A DNA stretch of 64,000 nt from Bacillota bacterium. Lineage in GTDB: Bacteria > Bacillota > Bacilli > Alicyclobacillales > SLC66. The first letter of the stretch is position 1, and every line of letters starts with the position of its first letter. The stretch spans positions 1 to 64,000 of the forward strand of contig JAJZCW010000011.1 of NCBI GenBank assembly GCA_021828865.1, read 5' to 3'. The notes under the pieces are model-generated. The model had not been told where the DNA came from. It did no database searches and saw nothing but the letters and a program-made list of their open reading frames with translations. Shown here piece by piece: positions 7,667 to 15,784 of the stretch. The translations under genes and the position numbers were made by a program.

Positions 7667-8731
7667 TTGAACAATCAAATTATTGAATATCTGGGTTCGG
7701 AAGCAGACGACCTGCTGAACCATACCTGCACCACGATTCCCAAGGAACTCCTGAGTCTTCCTTCCCCTGATGTGATTGACGACGTCTACGCAAAGTCGGA
7801 CCGGAACAATCAAACTTTGCGCAATTTACAGTGGTTACTGAACACAGGCAGGCTTTCCGGTACTGGCTATACGTCAATCCTCCCAGTTGATCAGGGAATT
7901 GAGCACTCGGCAGGTGCCTCTTTTGCCAAAAATCCCGTATACTTTGATCCTGAAAATATCGTCAAGTTGGCGATTGAAGGCGGTTGTAACGGAGTCGCAT
8001 CAACACTTGGGGTACTTGGCCTTGTTTCGCGCAAATATGCGCATAAAATTCCTTTTATCGTAAAAATAAACCACAATGAACTGCTTACATACCCCAACAA
8101 ATTTGATCAGATCCCTTTTTCAAGTGTCCGTCAGGCGTGGAATATGGGAGCTGCCGCAGTCGGTGCCACCATTTACTTCGGATCCGATGAATCCACCAGG
8201 CAGATTCAGGAAGTGAGCGAGGCATTTGAAGAAGCTCATGAGCTGGGCATGTTTACAATCCTGTGGTGTTACCTGCGCAATCCAAAATTTAAGATCGACG
8301 GCGTGGACTATCATACTGCTGCTGACCTGACCGGACAGGCCAATCATCTTGGGGTGACTATTCAAGCTGATATCGTCAAGCAAAAATTGCCGGAAGTGAA
8401 TGGCGGCTTCAAATTGCTCAATCAAGAGAGTAGCTACGGCAAATTTGACGAACGAATTTATACGAAGCTGTCTTCCGATCATCCGATTGATCTCACCCGT
8501 TACCAGGTCGCCAATGGGTACATGGGCAAAATCGGCTTAATCAACTCTGGCGGGGCTTCGGGTCAAAACGACTTTGCTGAAGCAGTGAGAACGGCAGTTA
8601 TCAACAAACGAGCAGGCGGAATGGGTCTCATCTCAGGTCGTAAAGCATTTCAACGCCCCATGAATGAAGGCGTTGAACTTCTGCAAGCTATTCAAGACGT
8701 ATATTTGAACCAAGAAATCACAATTGCTTAA
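7667..8731 (+). CDS. fbaB: Class I fructose-bisphosphate aldolase (DhnA/FbaB type)
   Basis: The 354-residue protein is of the archaeal/DhnA class I aldolase type, which cleaves or forms fructose 1,6-bisphosphate through a lysine Schiff base without metal. Diagnostic segments are [10 protein letters not shown] (residues 73-82), the [11 protein letters not shown] strand and [10 protein letters not shown] near the C-terminus, the phosphate-binding end of the barrel. The start is TTG at 7667: AGGAGAGG lies 8 nt before it and there is no in-frame ATG at the beginning. A class II enzyme is encoded at 22.8-23.8 kb, so the cell has both mechanisms. Bacteria with both often use the class I enzyme for gluconeogenesis; that use is inferred. 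Confidence 0.92.
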   Translation: MNNQIIEYLGSEADDLLNHTCTTIPKELLSLPSPDVIDDVYAKSDRNNQTLRNLQWLLNTGRLSGTGYTSILPVDQGIEHSAGASFAKNPVYFDPENIVKLAIEGGCNGVASTLGVLGLVSRKYAHKIPFIVKINHNELLTYPNKFDQIPFSSVRQAWNMGAAAVGATIYFGSDESTRQIQEVSEAFEEAHELGMFTILWCYLRNPKFKIDGVDYHTAADLTGQANHLGVTIQADIVKQKLPEVNGGFKLLNQESSYGKFDERIYTKLSSDHPIDLTRYQVANGYMGKIGLINSGGASGQNDFAEAVRTAVINKRAGGMGLISGRKAFQRPMNEGVELLQAIQDVYLNQEITIA

Positions 8732-8762
8732 TCGTCGAAAAGCTGTTTACTAATTATCAAAT

Positions 8763-8782
8763 GGCGTGCCAATTGGCACGCC
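8763..8782. terminator. Perfect inverted repeat after fbaB
   Basis: GGCGTGCC-AATT-GGCACGCC is a perfect 8-bp stem 32 nt past the fbaB stop. The following sequence is only moderately T-rich, so it may be a weak terminator or an mRNA-end stabiliser. Confidence 0.5.
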
Positions 8783-8855
8783 AAACCTGTATTTCTGTCT
8801 CTCAGTTTGATATGATGAATGGGAACAAGATGTTTCATTTATTTGAGGTGATCAC

Positions 8856-9113
8856 ATGGATATACACGAATTGATTGACAAGCATATCCATTCCCTATCT
8901 GTTCGTCATTCCCGTCTTCAACAAACCTTAAAAGATACAGCAGACAAGATTGAAGAACTGGTGGATGGACATAGTTATAGTTTAATTGCCACTGAAGCCG
9001 GCAAATTACAAACCATTGCACGCGAACTTGCAGGCGTCAATCATGAATTGGACTTCGCGGCAAATCTTTACTATGCCTTGTCCCAACGGGATCAGGAAAC
9101 ACCCAAGTCCTAA
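8856..9113 (+). CDS. Small alpha-helical hypothetical protein
   Basis: The product has 85 residues, is acidic and is almost wholly helix-forming, with a heptad-like pattern from about residue 16 to 75 (RLQQTLKDTADKIEELVDG). It has no membrane segment, Cys or recognisable motif. GAGGTG lies 6 nt before the ATG. Its stop is directly adjacent to the stop of the convergent DinB-family gene. I do not recognise a family. The good ribosome site and the lack of any overlapping alternative make it likely to be real. Confidence 0.65.
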   Translation: MDIHELIDKHIHSLSVRHSRLQQTLKDTADKIEELVDGHSYSLIATEAGKLQTIARELAGVNHELDFAANLYYALSQRDQETPKS

Positions 9114-9560
9114 CTATCCTCGACTGACAAAAAAAGGCATGTCTTTCGTACCTAGTAAGCGCACGTAGACAAACAATTGACCTTTATGATGAATTTCATG
9201 GTCTTTAATAGTCGAAAGAATGGCTTGCCCTGATCCAAACCGTTCAAATTGTCTCGAGAGATCTGCATCTGTCAGGCTACGAAGAACGCCTTCAGTACGA
9301 TCGGTTGTTTCTTGTACCATCCTACGTAACTCTGCAACCGTATGAACCTCAGATTTATTCGAACGGTGCATTGCGCCAGTTTTGAGCGCATTCGCAAATG
9401 TTTCTCCTGACTGAACGATATGTAGCGTGAGGTCGCCCAGTGACATAGCCCCCTCCCAGGGTTGAAAAGACAGCTGATCATCGTTCACGCGCTCCAGTAA
9501 TTGATCAAGCACGCGGCGGTGAGCCAACCAACCATCGGTAAACTGATCCATCTGCTCCAT
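9114..9560 (-). CDS. DinB-family four-helix protein
   Basis: The 148-residue protein is of the DinB/YfiT-like four-helix-bundle superfamily, whose members often bind a metal with three histidines and serve as thiol transferases or unknown enzymes. The typical pattern is visible: a helix with LTLHIVQSGETF (His near residue 47) and the C-terminal DHEIHHKGQLFVY, which would give the remaining two ligands. AAGGAGG is 7 nt before ATG at 9560, so the TTG codon just upstream is not the start. No substrate can be assigned. It is convergent with the preceding small gene. Confidence 0.8.
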   Translation of the reverse strand: MEQMDQFTDGWLAHRRVLDQLLERVNDDQLSFQPWEGAMSLGDLTLHIVQSGETFANALKTGAMHRSNKSEVHTVAELRRMVQETTDRTEGVLRSLTDADLSRQFERFGSGQAILSTIKDHEIHHKGQLFVYVRLLGTKDMPFFVSRG

Positions 9561-9651
9561 CAAAAAACCTCCTTTTGAGTATCCTTTTCACATTATATCT
9601 CGAGACCATCGTTTAATGATGATAGTAAACTAATCTGGAAGGAGACTGGAT

Positions 9652-9936
9652 ATGCGTTGGAAACTGATTGGGCTCGTTATTTTTGCTGTGTTGGTAACCA
9701 TTTTCACCCTTGTCAACTCCTCCATCGTGGCTGTGAACTTCTTATTTGTCAAAACGGAAGTCAACCTGGTCTTGGTCATCTTGCTATCACTTTTACTTGG
9801 GATGATCCTAATGGCCATTTTATGGTCTATATATGCTTGGAAGATGCACGGAGATATGCAAAAACTAAAAGCGGAATTAAGCACTTTGGAAAACGGCAGT
9901 ATCACCAAAGACGCCACCATGAACAATGGCGATTGA
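9652..9936 (+). CDS. LapA-domain (DUF1049) membrane protein
   Basis: The 94-residue protein has two transmembrane helices (about residues 4-25 and 38-62) joined by a short loop with NSSIVAVNFLFVKTEV. It ends in a cytoplasmic helix MHGDMQKLKAELSTLE, the layout of the LapA/YciS family. In E. coli LapA works with LapB in lipopolysaccharide control, but Firmicute members have no known role. AAGGAG precedes ATG at 9652. It ends 8 nt from the convergent btuD stop. Confidence 0.75.
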   Translation: MRWKLIGLVIFAVLVTIFTLVNSSIVAVNFLFVKTEVNLVLVILLSLLLGMILMAILWSIYAWKMHGDMQKLKAELSTLENGSITKDATMNNGD

Positions 9937-9943
9937 CCAATTT

Positions 9944-10702
9944 TTACCACGATTGGCTGACACTATAGTCGAAGCTGAGTCTCCATGAGTGGTTAAAAGG
10001 GTCCTCATAGCGCTTCATTGGCAAATGAAAAACCTTTTCCAGGGTTTGCTCATTCAAAACCTCTGACGTGTTGCCAAACCCCTCCACCCTATGATCATGC
10101 AGTAATATACAGGTGGAGCAAAACTGCAAAGCGAGTTCCAGATGATGGATAGCAATAATCACAAGGGTGCCTTGTTGCGCCATTTTCTGTAGAGTCGACA
10201 GAATCTCCAATTGATAAAACAAATCCAAATTGGCAATCGGTTCATCAAGCAAAATCACTTCGCTGCCTTGATAGAAAGAGCGAGCGATGATCGCACGCTG
10301 ACGCTCTCCTCCTGACAAGTTCCTAAGCGGTGTTCCAGCATAGTCGACCAGCCCCAATTGCTTCAAAAGTTCATTCAGTCCAAAGCCAGCAGAACCCTGC
10401 CTTGTTGCATAACCGCCCATTCGTACAAATTCTGCAACGGTAAAAGGAATAGAATCCTCCCATTGTTGAGGCACAAAGGCAATTTGTCTCGCCCGCTCTT
10501 TGGATCCCATATGATGAACTTCTTGCCCACGCCATAGTACTTTCCCACTTGTTGGGCGCCAAAGACCTGACAACAATTTTAATAAAGTCGATTTTCCCGC
10601 ACCATTCGGACCAATCACCGCCACCATTTGACTACTTTGCAGTTGCAGATGAATTTCCTTTAACACGTGATAATACGAAAGGTGCTCAAGTTCAAGATTC
10701 AT
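9944..10702 (-). CDS. btuD: ABC transporter ATPase for vitamin B12 uptake
   Basis: The 252-residue ATPase is of the FecCD/BtuCD importer family. Walker A is GPNGAGKST, the signature motif LSGGERQRA, Walker B VILLDEP, and the switch His lies in AIHHLEL. It carries no permease of its own; the matching BtuC and BtuF are encoded 8 kb upstream in the same direction and the genes between are all cobalamin genes, so it most likely energises corrinoid uptake. A siderophore substrate cannot be excluded by sequence but is unlikely in this setting. GGAGGAGA precedes ATG at 10702. It is the last gene of the first B12 cluster. Confidence 0.88.
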   Translation of the reverse strand: MNLELEHLSYYHVLKEIHLQLQSSQMVAVIGPNGAGKSTLLKLLSGLWRPTSGKVLWRGQEVHHMGSKERARQIAFVPQQWEDSIPFTVAEFVRMGGYATRQGSAGFGLNELLKQLGLVDYAGTPLRNLSGGERQRAIIARSFYQGSEVILLDEPIANLDLFYQLEILSTLQKMAQQGTLVIIAIHHLELALQFCSTCILLHDHRVEGFGNTSEVLNEQTLEKVFHLPMKRYEDPFNHSWRLSFDYSVSQSW

Positions 10703-10732
10703 TGAATGGTCTCCTCCAGTTACGCAGATCGC

Positions 10733-11293
10733 TTAGCGAAAAACCTCTGGGCTTCTTTCGTAATCAATCTCCTGTATCTCACTTCTCTCGTTCACCAGTA
10801 ATGCAAGAACAAAGAGCAAATCGGAAGCGCGGTTGACCAAGTGTAATGCCATCTCGTTTATTTCCTCGGACTGCATCAATTCTACCATTCTCCGTTCTGC
10901 TCTGCGTATTACGGTGCAGGCCACATGTAAAGAAGACGCCGCTTGCGCGCCACCACGCAGCACAAATTTTTGTCTTGGTGAGAGCATCTCCTGAAATCGA
11001 TCAATGTTCGTTTCCAAAAAATCAACCGCCTCTTGTGTCGTACGATATTCCCCTTCATTTAGACTGACTTTAGCCAAATCGGCCCCAACATCCCATAAGA
11101 ACTGTTGCATCTCTTGAAGTATATGACGAACGTCGTTGTTCGTAGTAGTCAAGAGAGAGATCGACCAACCAATAAAAGCGCCAGCTTCATCAATCGCACC
11201 ATATGCCTCCACCCGAGAGTCGCTCTTCCAACGACGAGATCCTCCAACTAACGCTGTTTTCCCTTTATCACCGCCGCGTGTATAAATACGCAT
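10733..11293 (-). CDS. PduO-type cob(I)alamin adenosyltransferase
   Basis: The 186-residue enzyme transfers the adenosyl group of ATP to the cobalt of reduced corrinoids. Hallmarks are the N-terminal TRGGDKGKTALVGGSR ATP-binding segment, VEAYGAIDEAGAFIGW, the FVLRGGAQAASSLHVACTVIRRAER helix with the conserved Arg pair, and NRASDLLFVLAL near the C-terminus. AAGGGGG lies 10 nt before ATG at 11293; the start overlaps the end of the cobC gene by 26 nt, so they are probably coupled. The enzyme supports both salvage and the de novo route. Confidence 0.93.
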   Translation of the reverse strand: MRIYTRGGDKGKTALVGGSRRWKSDSRVEAYGAIDEAGAFIGWSISLLTTTNNDVRHILQEMQQFLWDVGADLAKVSLNEGEYRTTQEAVDFLETNIDRFQEMLSPRQKFVLRGGAQAASSLHVACTVIRRAERRMVELMQSEEINEMALHLVNRASDLLFVLALLVNERSEIQEIDYERSPEVFR

Positions 11294-11828
11294 TTGCTTT
11301 ATCCCCCTTGAATTCAATCCATTTTGCATTTCCAATCGCCTTTAAAGGCTCTTCCCACCAATTCGACAAATACCGGATGACGCTTCCATGCGTAACAATC
11401 AGCACCCGATCATTCGCGTGTTTTGTTTGCAATTTATGAATGCCCACTAATAATCTTTGTTGCATTTTAGAAAATGTTTCCACCCCAAAGTTTACACCAT
11501 CAAGATTTTCTGGAAGTTGCCCTTGAGTGATCGGTTCCCACTCGTCTTTGCACAATCCTTCCAATATACCAAATCCTCGTTCAATAAATGCATCATCTAT
11601 TCGAAGCGGTATGTGAAGCCAATCGGCAATTATCTTTCCTGAAATAAATGCACGCTGCAATGGGCTGGTCACCACCGCTTCCCAATGCCTATCTATTCGT
11701 TCCCATTCTGCAATAAGATCGATAATTTGTTTTCTTCCCGTTGGGGCAAGTGGTATATCTTGTCGCCCCTGAATGCGCCTTTGCCTGTTCCATTCCGTCT
11801 CGCCATGCCGCATCCACGTTATTTCCAT
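11268..11828 (-). CDS. cobC: Histidine phosphatase, probable alpha-ribazole phosphatase
   Basis: The 186-residue member of the phosphoglycerate-mutase-like superfamily has the catalytic RHGETEWN motif (His8), the substrate-loop Arg segment TSPLQRA and the second catalytic His in VTHGSVIR. In cobalamin clusters this family supplies CobC, which removes the 5'-phosphate from alpha-ribazole or adenosylcobalamin phosphate at the end of assembly. Context (between the NCS1 permease and the adenosyltransferase) supports this over a general phosphatase. A second member is encoded at 14062-14697, so only one may be the true CobC. The gene overlaps the next one by 26 nt. Confidence 0.8.
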   Translation of the reverse strand: MEITWMRHGETEWNRQRRIQGRQDIPLAPTGRKQIIDLIAEWERIDRHWEAVVTSPLQRAFISGKIIADWLHIPLRIDDAFIERGFGILEGLCKDEWEPITQGQLPENLDGVNFGVETFSKMQQRLLVGIHKLQTKHANDRVLIVTHGSVIRYLSNWWEEPLKAIGNAKWIEFKGDKANAYLYTRR

Positions 11829-11853
11829 CGATTCACCACCCTAATCGCTTTGA

Positions 11854-13191
11854 TCAAGCTGCCCCTCTCTCTAACTTCAAAAAATAATACACTGCTCCAC
11901 CAAGAAGCAAAGCCAGCAAGACACCCAAGTTACTCAGTGCAAAAATCCCTTTCGCAAATGGTCCCGTGAAAAATGGCGAAGAAGTAAAAATAAGACCCAC
12001 ACACGTTGCAAGTCCCCATGCCATCAACGCACTCCAATGAAAGCGATTAGAAAAATCTTTGGTGATCGAATGCCTTTTCCATTCATCAACGAGAAAAACA
12101 CCAGCCCAAGCTGCCAATCCTACTCCCATGAGCGATAAGAATCCCTCTAACAATCCAAGAAATTGCGCTGAGTGAAATAGGCCATATATAAGCACCATTA
12201 AGGAAACTGCAAAATCAATCCAAGCTGTACGAGGTCGCGGAGCACGCACTCCCAAAGCGAGCAAACTGAATCCAGAAGAATAAAAACCAAGCACAGCTTC
12301 TGCCAATAATCCCACGATGACTACTATTAGATAGGGAATTTGCATCCATACTGGTAGCAACGTGCTAAGAGCTTGGATAGGATTATTGGAAGCTAGGACC
12401 TGCGGTGCGGAATAGTCAAGCAAAATGCCAGTCAGCACCAGTGCAAAAAGCGGAATTCCCCCGCCTAATGTAACAGCAAATAATATCGAACGGGTACTTA
12501 CTTTCCTTGATAAATATCGACTGTAATCGGATGAAGCCATCGCCCAACTGATACTTGTCCCAGCGATTATGAAGGAAATGGCAGCAAGACCTCCTTGCCA
12601 CCAAGCGCTCGAGGACTTTACCGTAAACGGTGTAAACGCAGTATGATGGGAGATAAGTGCTATCAGCACCACCAATGTGAGGATGCCAAACACGTAGCCG
12701 ATAAGTTTTTGCGTGCGAACCACCAAATGATATCCGTAAAGCGAGAGGATTAAAAATATGGCGAGGAATACCACACCGTACAGCACGAGTATCCATTCGG
12801 AGCGAATAGGTATTACCCTTTCAAATACCGCCTGAAGCGTAAAAGTCCCAGTTAATACTGCTACCGCTTCCCAACCAAGTAAATTTATCCAGTTGATAAG
12901 TGCCATTAGCTTGTTACCGCGAACTCCAAAAACCCTTGCAGAAAGAGCCATCATTGGTTGACCAGCATCTCTCCCCGCAATGCTGAGTATCCCCACGAGA
13001 AAAAATGACAGCGAACCGATGAGCGCCACTATCACCGCTTCCCAAAACGAGAGTGAAAAACTGACGATCATAGCACCAAAAAGCACGCCCAAAATCCCTA
13101 AGTTTCCTGAAAACCAAACCCAAAAAAGATCCAAGGCGCCACGAGTTTTCTCTTCACTCGCAACCGCCTGTAATCCCACATTTTCTATCAT
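11854..13191 (-). CDS. NCS1-family permease in the B12 cluster, candidate alpha-ribazole or base importer
   Basis: The protein of about 445 residues has twelve predicted helices and resembles the NCS1 (purine/cytosine permease, CodB/CytX) family: GNLGILGVLFGAMIVSF in helix 1, AGQPMMALSARVFG in helix 3, NWINLLGWEAVAV, and SWAMASSDYSRYL in the middle. NCS1 carriers import nucleobases, hydroxymethylpyrimidine or related heterocycles with H+ or Na+. The gene begins 13 nt after the stop of the cblS-like kinase gene and lies between it and cobC, so import of alpha-ribazole or a benzimidazole-type lower-ligand precursor is a reasonable inference. Thiamin-precursor or cytosine uptake is the alternative. 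ATG at 13191 is chosen, with AGGTGGTGA before it. Confidence 0.8.
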   Translation of the reverse strand: MIENVGLQAVASEEKTRGALDLFWVWFSGNLGILGVLFGAMIVSFSLSFWEAVIVALIGSLSFFLVGILSIAGRDAGQPMMALSARVFGVRGNKLMALINWINLLGWEAVAVLTGTFTLQAVFERVIPIRSEWILVLYGVVFLAIFLILSLYGYHLVVRTQKLIGYVFGILTLVVLIALISHHTAFTPFTVKSSSAWWQGGLAAISFIIAGTSISWAMASSDYSRYLSRKVSTRSILFAVTLGGGIPLFALVLTGILLDYSAPQVLASNNPIQALSTLLPVWMQIPYLIVVIVGLLAEAVLGFYSSGFSLLALGVRAPRPRTAWIDFAVSLMVLIYGLFHSAQFLGLLEGFLSLMGVGLAAWAGVFLVDEWKRHSITKDFSNRFHWSALMAWGLATCVGLIFTSSPFFTGPFAKGIFALSNLGVLLALLLGGAVYYFLKLERGAA

Positions 13192-13203
13192 GATCTTCAC
13201 CAC

Positions 13204-14001
13204 CTACTCTACGAGTTTTCCAATCAATCGCACCGGACAATCCAAAGATTTCATCACCAATTCGACTGCTTCTAAATCACAGGAGACAATCATGGATGTG
13301 TGTGGCCCCCCTGATTGAGCGTCTTCTTCATAAACATCATTAACTAATGCGCGTAGGCGAACCGAATCTGCCAACTGGCGGGTCTCTTCCATGACACCAT
13401 TCGAACCCACCGGCACCATCTCATGAACACCATCCAGTGAGCGCAGCCATTCCACTTGTTGCAAAGAAACAATATCAGAATCCCCAATTCTTACTTCATG
13501 CGTTGGTGCGCTTTTGGGTTTACCCACAAGCAACAGCATGTCGCCTGATTTGGCAGTTCCAATCTGGAGATGATCCATACTAGCCAGTCCTATCACCGTG
13601 ATCCCCACCCCTGTTTGCAAGGGAAACACATTTTTCTCCATGCTACCATTAAAATGAACGTCATCCTGCAATCCTATCTCTGCCGCAAGTTCCTTTATGC
13701 CTGCCAAAATGTTCTGACTATAAGGACTTATCTCAATGCTCAACGCGTCAATGATCAAAAAAGGTTTTGCGCCTGCAGCAATCACCTCAATGAGCGGTAC
13801 GCGCAAGCTAAAATGCCCCACTGTTCTTGCAGAAGCTTGAGCAATATCAAGCGGCTTTTCCCCGATCGCGCCGAGCGAATCACAGGCTACCACCATTTGC
13901 CAAGATGAATGTAACCGCCAACACGTCAAATCTCTAACGCGATATAAAAAATCCGCCACTGGCCGATGCTCTATAAGTGCCTGATAAAATTCCCCGAGCA
14001 A
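13204..14001 (-). CDS. cblS: PurM/ThiL-fold kinase resembling alpha-ribazole kinase CblS
   Basis: The protein of about 265 residues has the AIR-synthase/ThiL-type fold: a first acidic motif VACDSLGAIGEKP, a RVPLIEVIAAGAKP helix, GSMEKNVFPLQTGVGITVIG and a GDMLLLVGKPKS turn. The ThiL GDDAA motif is replaced by CDSLGAIG. In Listeria and Geobacillus, CblS, described as a protein of this kind, phosphorylates alpha-ribazole in bacteria without CobT. The surrounding genes (cobC, cobS, cobU, adenosyltransferase) fit. The start is TTG at 13999-14001 with GGGGGAG just before it; upstream codons are antisense to the divergent phosphatase. ThiL or selenophosphate-synthase-like roles are less likely. Confidence 0.72.
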   Translation of the reverse strand: MLGEFYQALIEHRPVADFLYRVRDLTCWRLHSSWQMVVACDSLGAIGEKPLDIAQASARTVGHFSLRVPLIEVIAAGAKPFLIIDALSIEISPYSQNILAGIKELAAEIGLQDDVHFNGSMEKNVFPLQTGVGITVIGLASMDHLQIGTAKSGDMLLLVGKPKSAPTHEVRIGDSDIVSLQQVEWLRSLDGVHEMVPVGSNGVMEETRQLADSVRLRALVNDVYEEDAQSGGPHTSMIVSCDLEAVELVMKSLDCPVRLIGKLVE

Positions 14002-14061
14002 TGATACTCCCCCAAATGTGTTATCATGGAATTCTAACAATTGATTAAAAAAAGAGAGCCC

Positions 14062-14697
14062 ATGAAGATGAAAGAATACGAAATTTGGCTGGTCCGCCAT
14101 GCAAAAACATGGGAGAATGCCAATTATGTGATGATTGGTCATACCGACCCCCCTCTTTCCAAAGAGGGCATCGAAGACGCGAGACAACTTGCCATACGCT
14201 TACGTGATCAATCGGTCAGCCAACTCTTCACTAGCCCGCTAAAACGAGCACATCTTACTGCTGAGCAATTAGCTTCTCTTCATCGACCACCACTTAGTAT
14301 TGAAGTTTCCCCATTACTGCGTGAACTCGATCTTGGTGACATGGATGGGGTATCGTCATTTACCGCCTATGAAAAATGGCGTGGTATCATGGACCAGGCA
14401 TTGGATCAAACGCTCGATGACTTTGCCTTTCCAAACGGCGAATGGCGAAGTGAAGCCATCAGACGATGGGAGCTATTTTTGACGCAATCTATACTAGAGT
14501 GTGACCCGAAGTCCCCTGTCTGGGTGGTCTCTCACGGTGCGGTGATTGGGCTTTGGCTAGCAAAAATATACGGAATGCCACTTGGTGCTTTTCGCCGTTT
14601 TCAACCCTATCATGGCTCCCTTACAAAAATCAGGGTGACCTATGAACAAGGAATCATTGGTAATGTGAATATGTTAAAAAGTATTGATCTCATGTAG
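14062..14697 (+). CDS. Second histidine phosphatase, CobC-like
   Basis: The 211-residue protein is of the histidine phosphatase superfamily. The catalytic motif is RHAKTWEN, with Ala replacing the usual Gly of RHG, followed by TDPPLSKEG, TSPLKRAHLTAEQL, an RELDLGDMDG segment and a VVSHGAVIG second His. It is the only rightward gene inside the first B12 cluster: it is divergent from cblS with a 60-nt promoter gap and overlaps the end of cobD by 8 nt. It could be the alpha-ribazole phosphatase, with the 11.3-kb copy doing something else, or both may act on different corrinoid phosphates. AAAGAGAG lies before ATG at 14062. Confidence 0.75.
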   Translation: MKMKEYEIWLVRHAKTWENANYVMIGHTDPPLSKEGIEDARQLAIRLRDQSVSQLFTSPLKRAHLTAEQLASLHRPPLSIEVSPLLRELDLGDMDGVSSFTAYEKWRGIMDQALDQTLDDFAFPNGEWRSEAIRRWELFLTQSILECDPKSPVWVVSHGAVIGLWLAKIYGMPLGAFRRFQPYHGSLTKIRVTYEQGIIGNVNMLKSIDLM

Positions 14698-15784
14698 ACA
14701 ACGAACCACATAAAAATGCCTCCACCAAGTTCCAAAGCTTCACATTCTGCTCGTGATGTTTGATAGCAACGCGCAAATAGCGATTATCAAGAGGCTCAAA
14801 CCCATTCATACCACGAAGATAAACGCGCTTATTTCCAAGCATTTCTAAGAGTTGAGTGGCGATCCGCTCTTTTGAGAAACGTACTAAGAAGAAATTCGCA
14901 TGAAAGGGGAGAACTTCGACACTTGGGTGCTTCCCCCATGTTTGAGAAATCCAATGTTTTTCAATATCCAAAAACCTCCATGTTCGCTCGTCAAATGCCT
15001 TATCCTGATAGGCAATGCTGGCGGCAGTTTGAGCCAATTGGTTTACACTCCAACCATCCCGTTTTGTTTCAATCAAGGCAACCAAATTAGCATCTCCGAC
15101 CATATACCCGAAACGCAAGCCGGGTATCGCATACATCTTAGTGGCGGAGCGTACAACGTATAGAAAGCGATGATTCTTAATGCTTGGTATCATACTCCAC
15201 AATGTCTGATCTGGAAGAAAGTCCATAAATGATTCGTCAATAATCATATAAACTTCGCGAGTCTCCAGCAGTTCAAGCAAGGGGAGCAATTCCTCTGCTT
15301 TCAATGCAAATCCTAAAGGATTATGCGGATTATTGATGATCAGACCGTCACCAGGTCGCAAATCAGCTAGCAATTTCTCCATAGGGAAAACCAGAGAATC
15401 CTCTATGATCATTGAAATTTTTAGTAATGGGATACCCCATCTCCTTGCCACCTGTTCATACCCTTGAAAAGCAGGGGTTAGTATGGCAAGCCTTGAAGGC
15501 CGAAGTGTTTCTATCAGCAAATCGATCACTTCCGTTGCGCCGTTACCGCAAAGAATCTGATCCTCAGCTAAAGATAAACGCATGGACAGTACTCTTTTGA
15601 CCATGACATGACGACGATCAGGATAATGTTGTATTTGCTGAAGCGATTCAGATAGCACATCCAACACCTTTTGAGGAGGTCCTAGTGGGTTGATGTTAGC
15701 ACTAAAATCCTCAATTTCAGTCCAGTCTACCAAATGCTTTTCTGCGTATTCGTAAATTCTTCCCCCATGGTCAATGGCGTTCAT
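14690..15784 (-). CDS. cobD: Threonine-phosphate decarboxylase CobD
   Basis: The 364-residue PLP enzyme of the aminotransferase class I/II fold is of the CobD type, making (R)-1-amino-2-propanol phosphate for the nucleotide loop. Visible features are HGGRIYEYA at the N-terminus, DFSANINPLGPP, GNGATEVIDLL, IINNPHNPLG, IIDESFMDF and the Schiff-base lysine in RSATKMYAIPGLRFGY. A histidinol-phosphate aminotransferase is related, but the N-terminal HGG and cluster position favour CobD. ATG at 15784 overlaps the cobS stop (ATGA), showing tight coupling. Its end overlaps the convergent phosphatase gene. Confidence 0.9.
   Translation of the reverse strand: MNAIDHGGRIYEYAEKHLVDWTEIEDFSANINPLGPPQKVLDVLSESLQQIQHYPDRRHVMVKRVLSMRLSLAEDQILCGNGATEVIDLLIETLRPSRLAILTPAFQGYEQVARRWGIPLLKISMIIEDSLVFPMEKLLADLRPGDGLIINNPHNPLGFALKAEELLPLLELLETREVYMIIDESFMDFLPDQTLWSMIPSIKNHRFLYVVRSATKMYAIPGLRFGYMVGDANLVALIETKRDGWSVNQLAQTAASIAYQDKAFDERTWRFLDIEKHWISQTWGKHPSVEVLPFHANFFLVRFSKERIATQLLEMLGNKRVYLRGMNGFEPLDNRYLRVAIKHHEQNVKLWNLVEAFLCGSLST

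Noticed and set aside
8763-8782. Palindrome after fbaB as an operator
   Set aside because: Position just past a stop codon and GC-rich stem favour a transcript-end hairpin.
11854-14001. Interpretation of the NCS1 permease and ThiL-like protein as a thiamin salvage pair (CytX and ThiL)
   Set aside because: No TPP riboswitch or other thi gene is nearby, the ThiL GDDAA motif is replaced, and every flanking gene is for cobalamin. It is kept as the main alternative.
13204-14187. Longer start for the cblS-like gene at 14187
   Set aside because: The first 60 codons are antisense to the well-supported phosphatase gene at 14062; the TTG at 14001 has a ribosome site.
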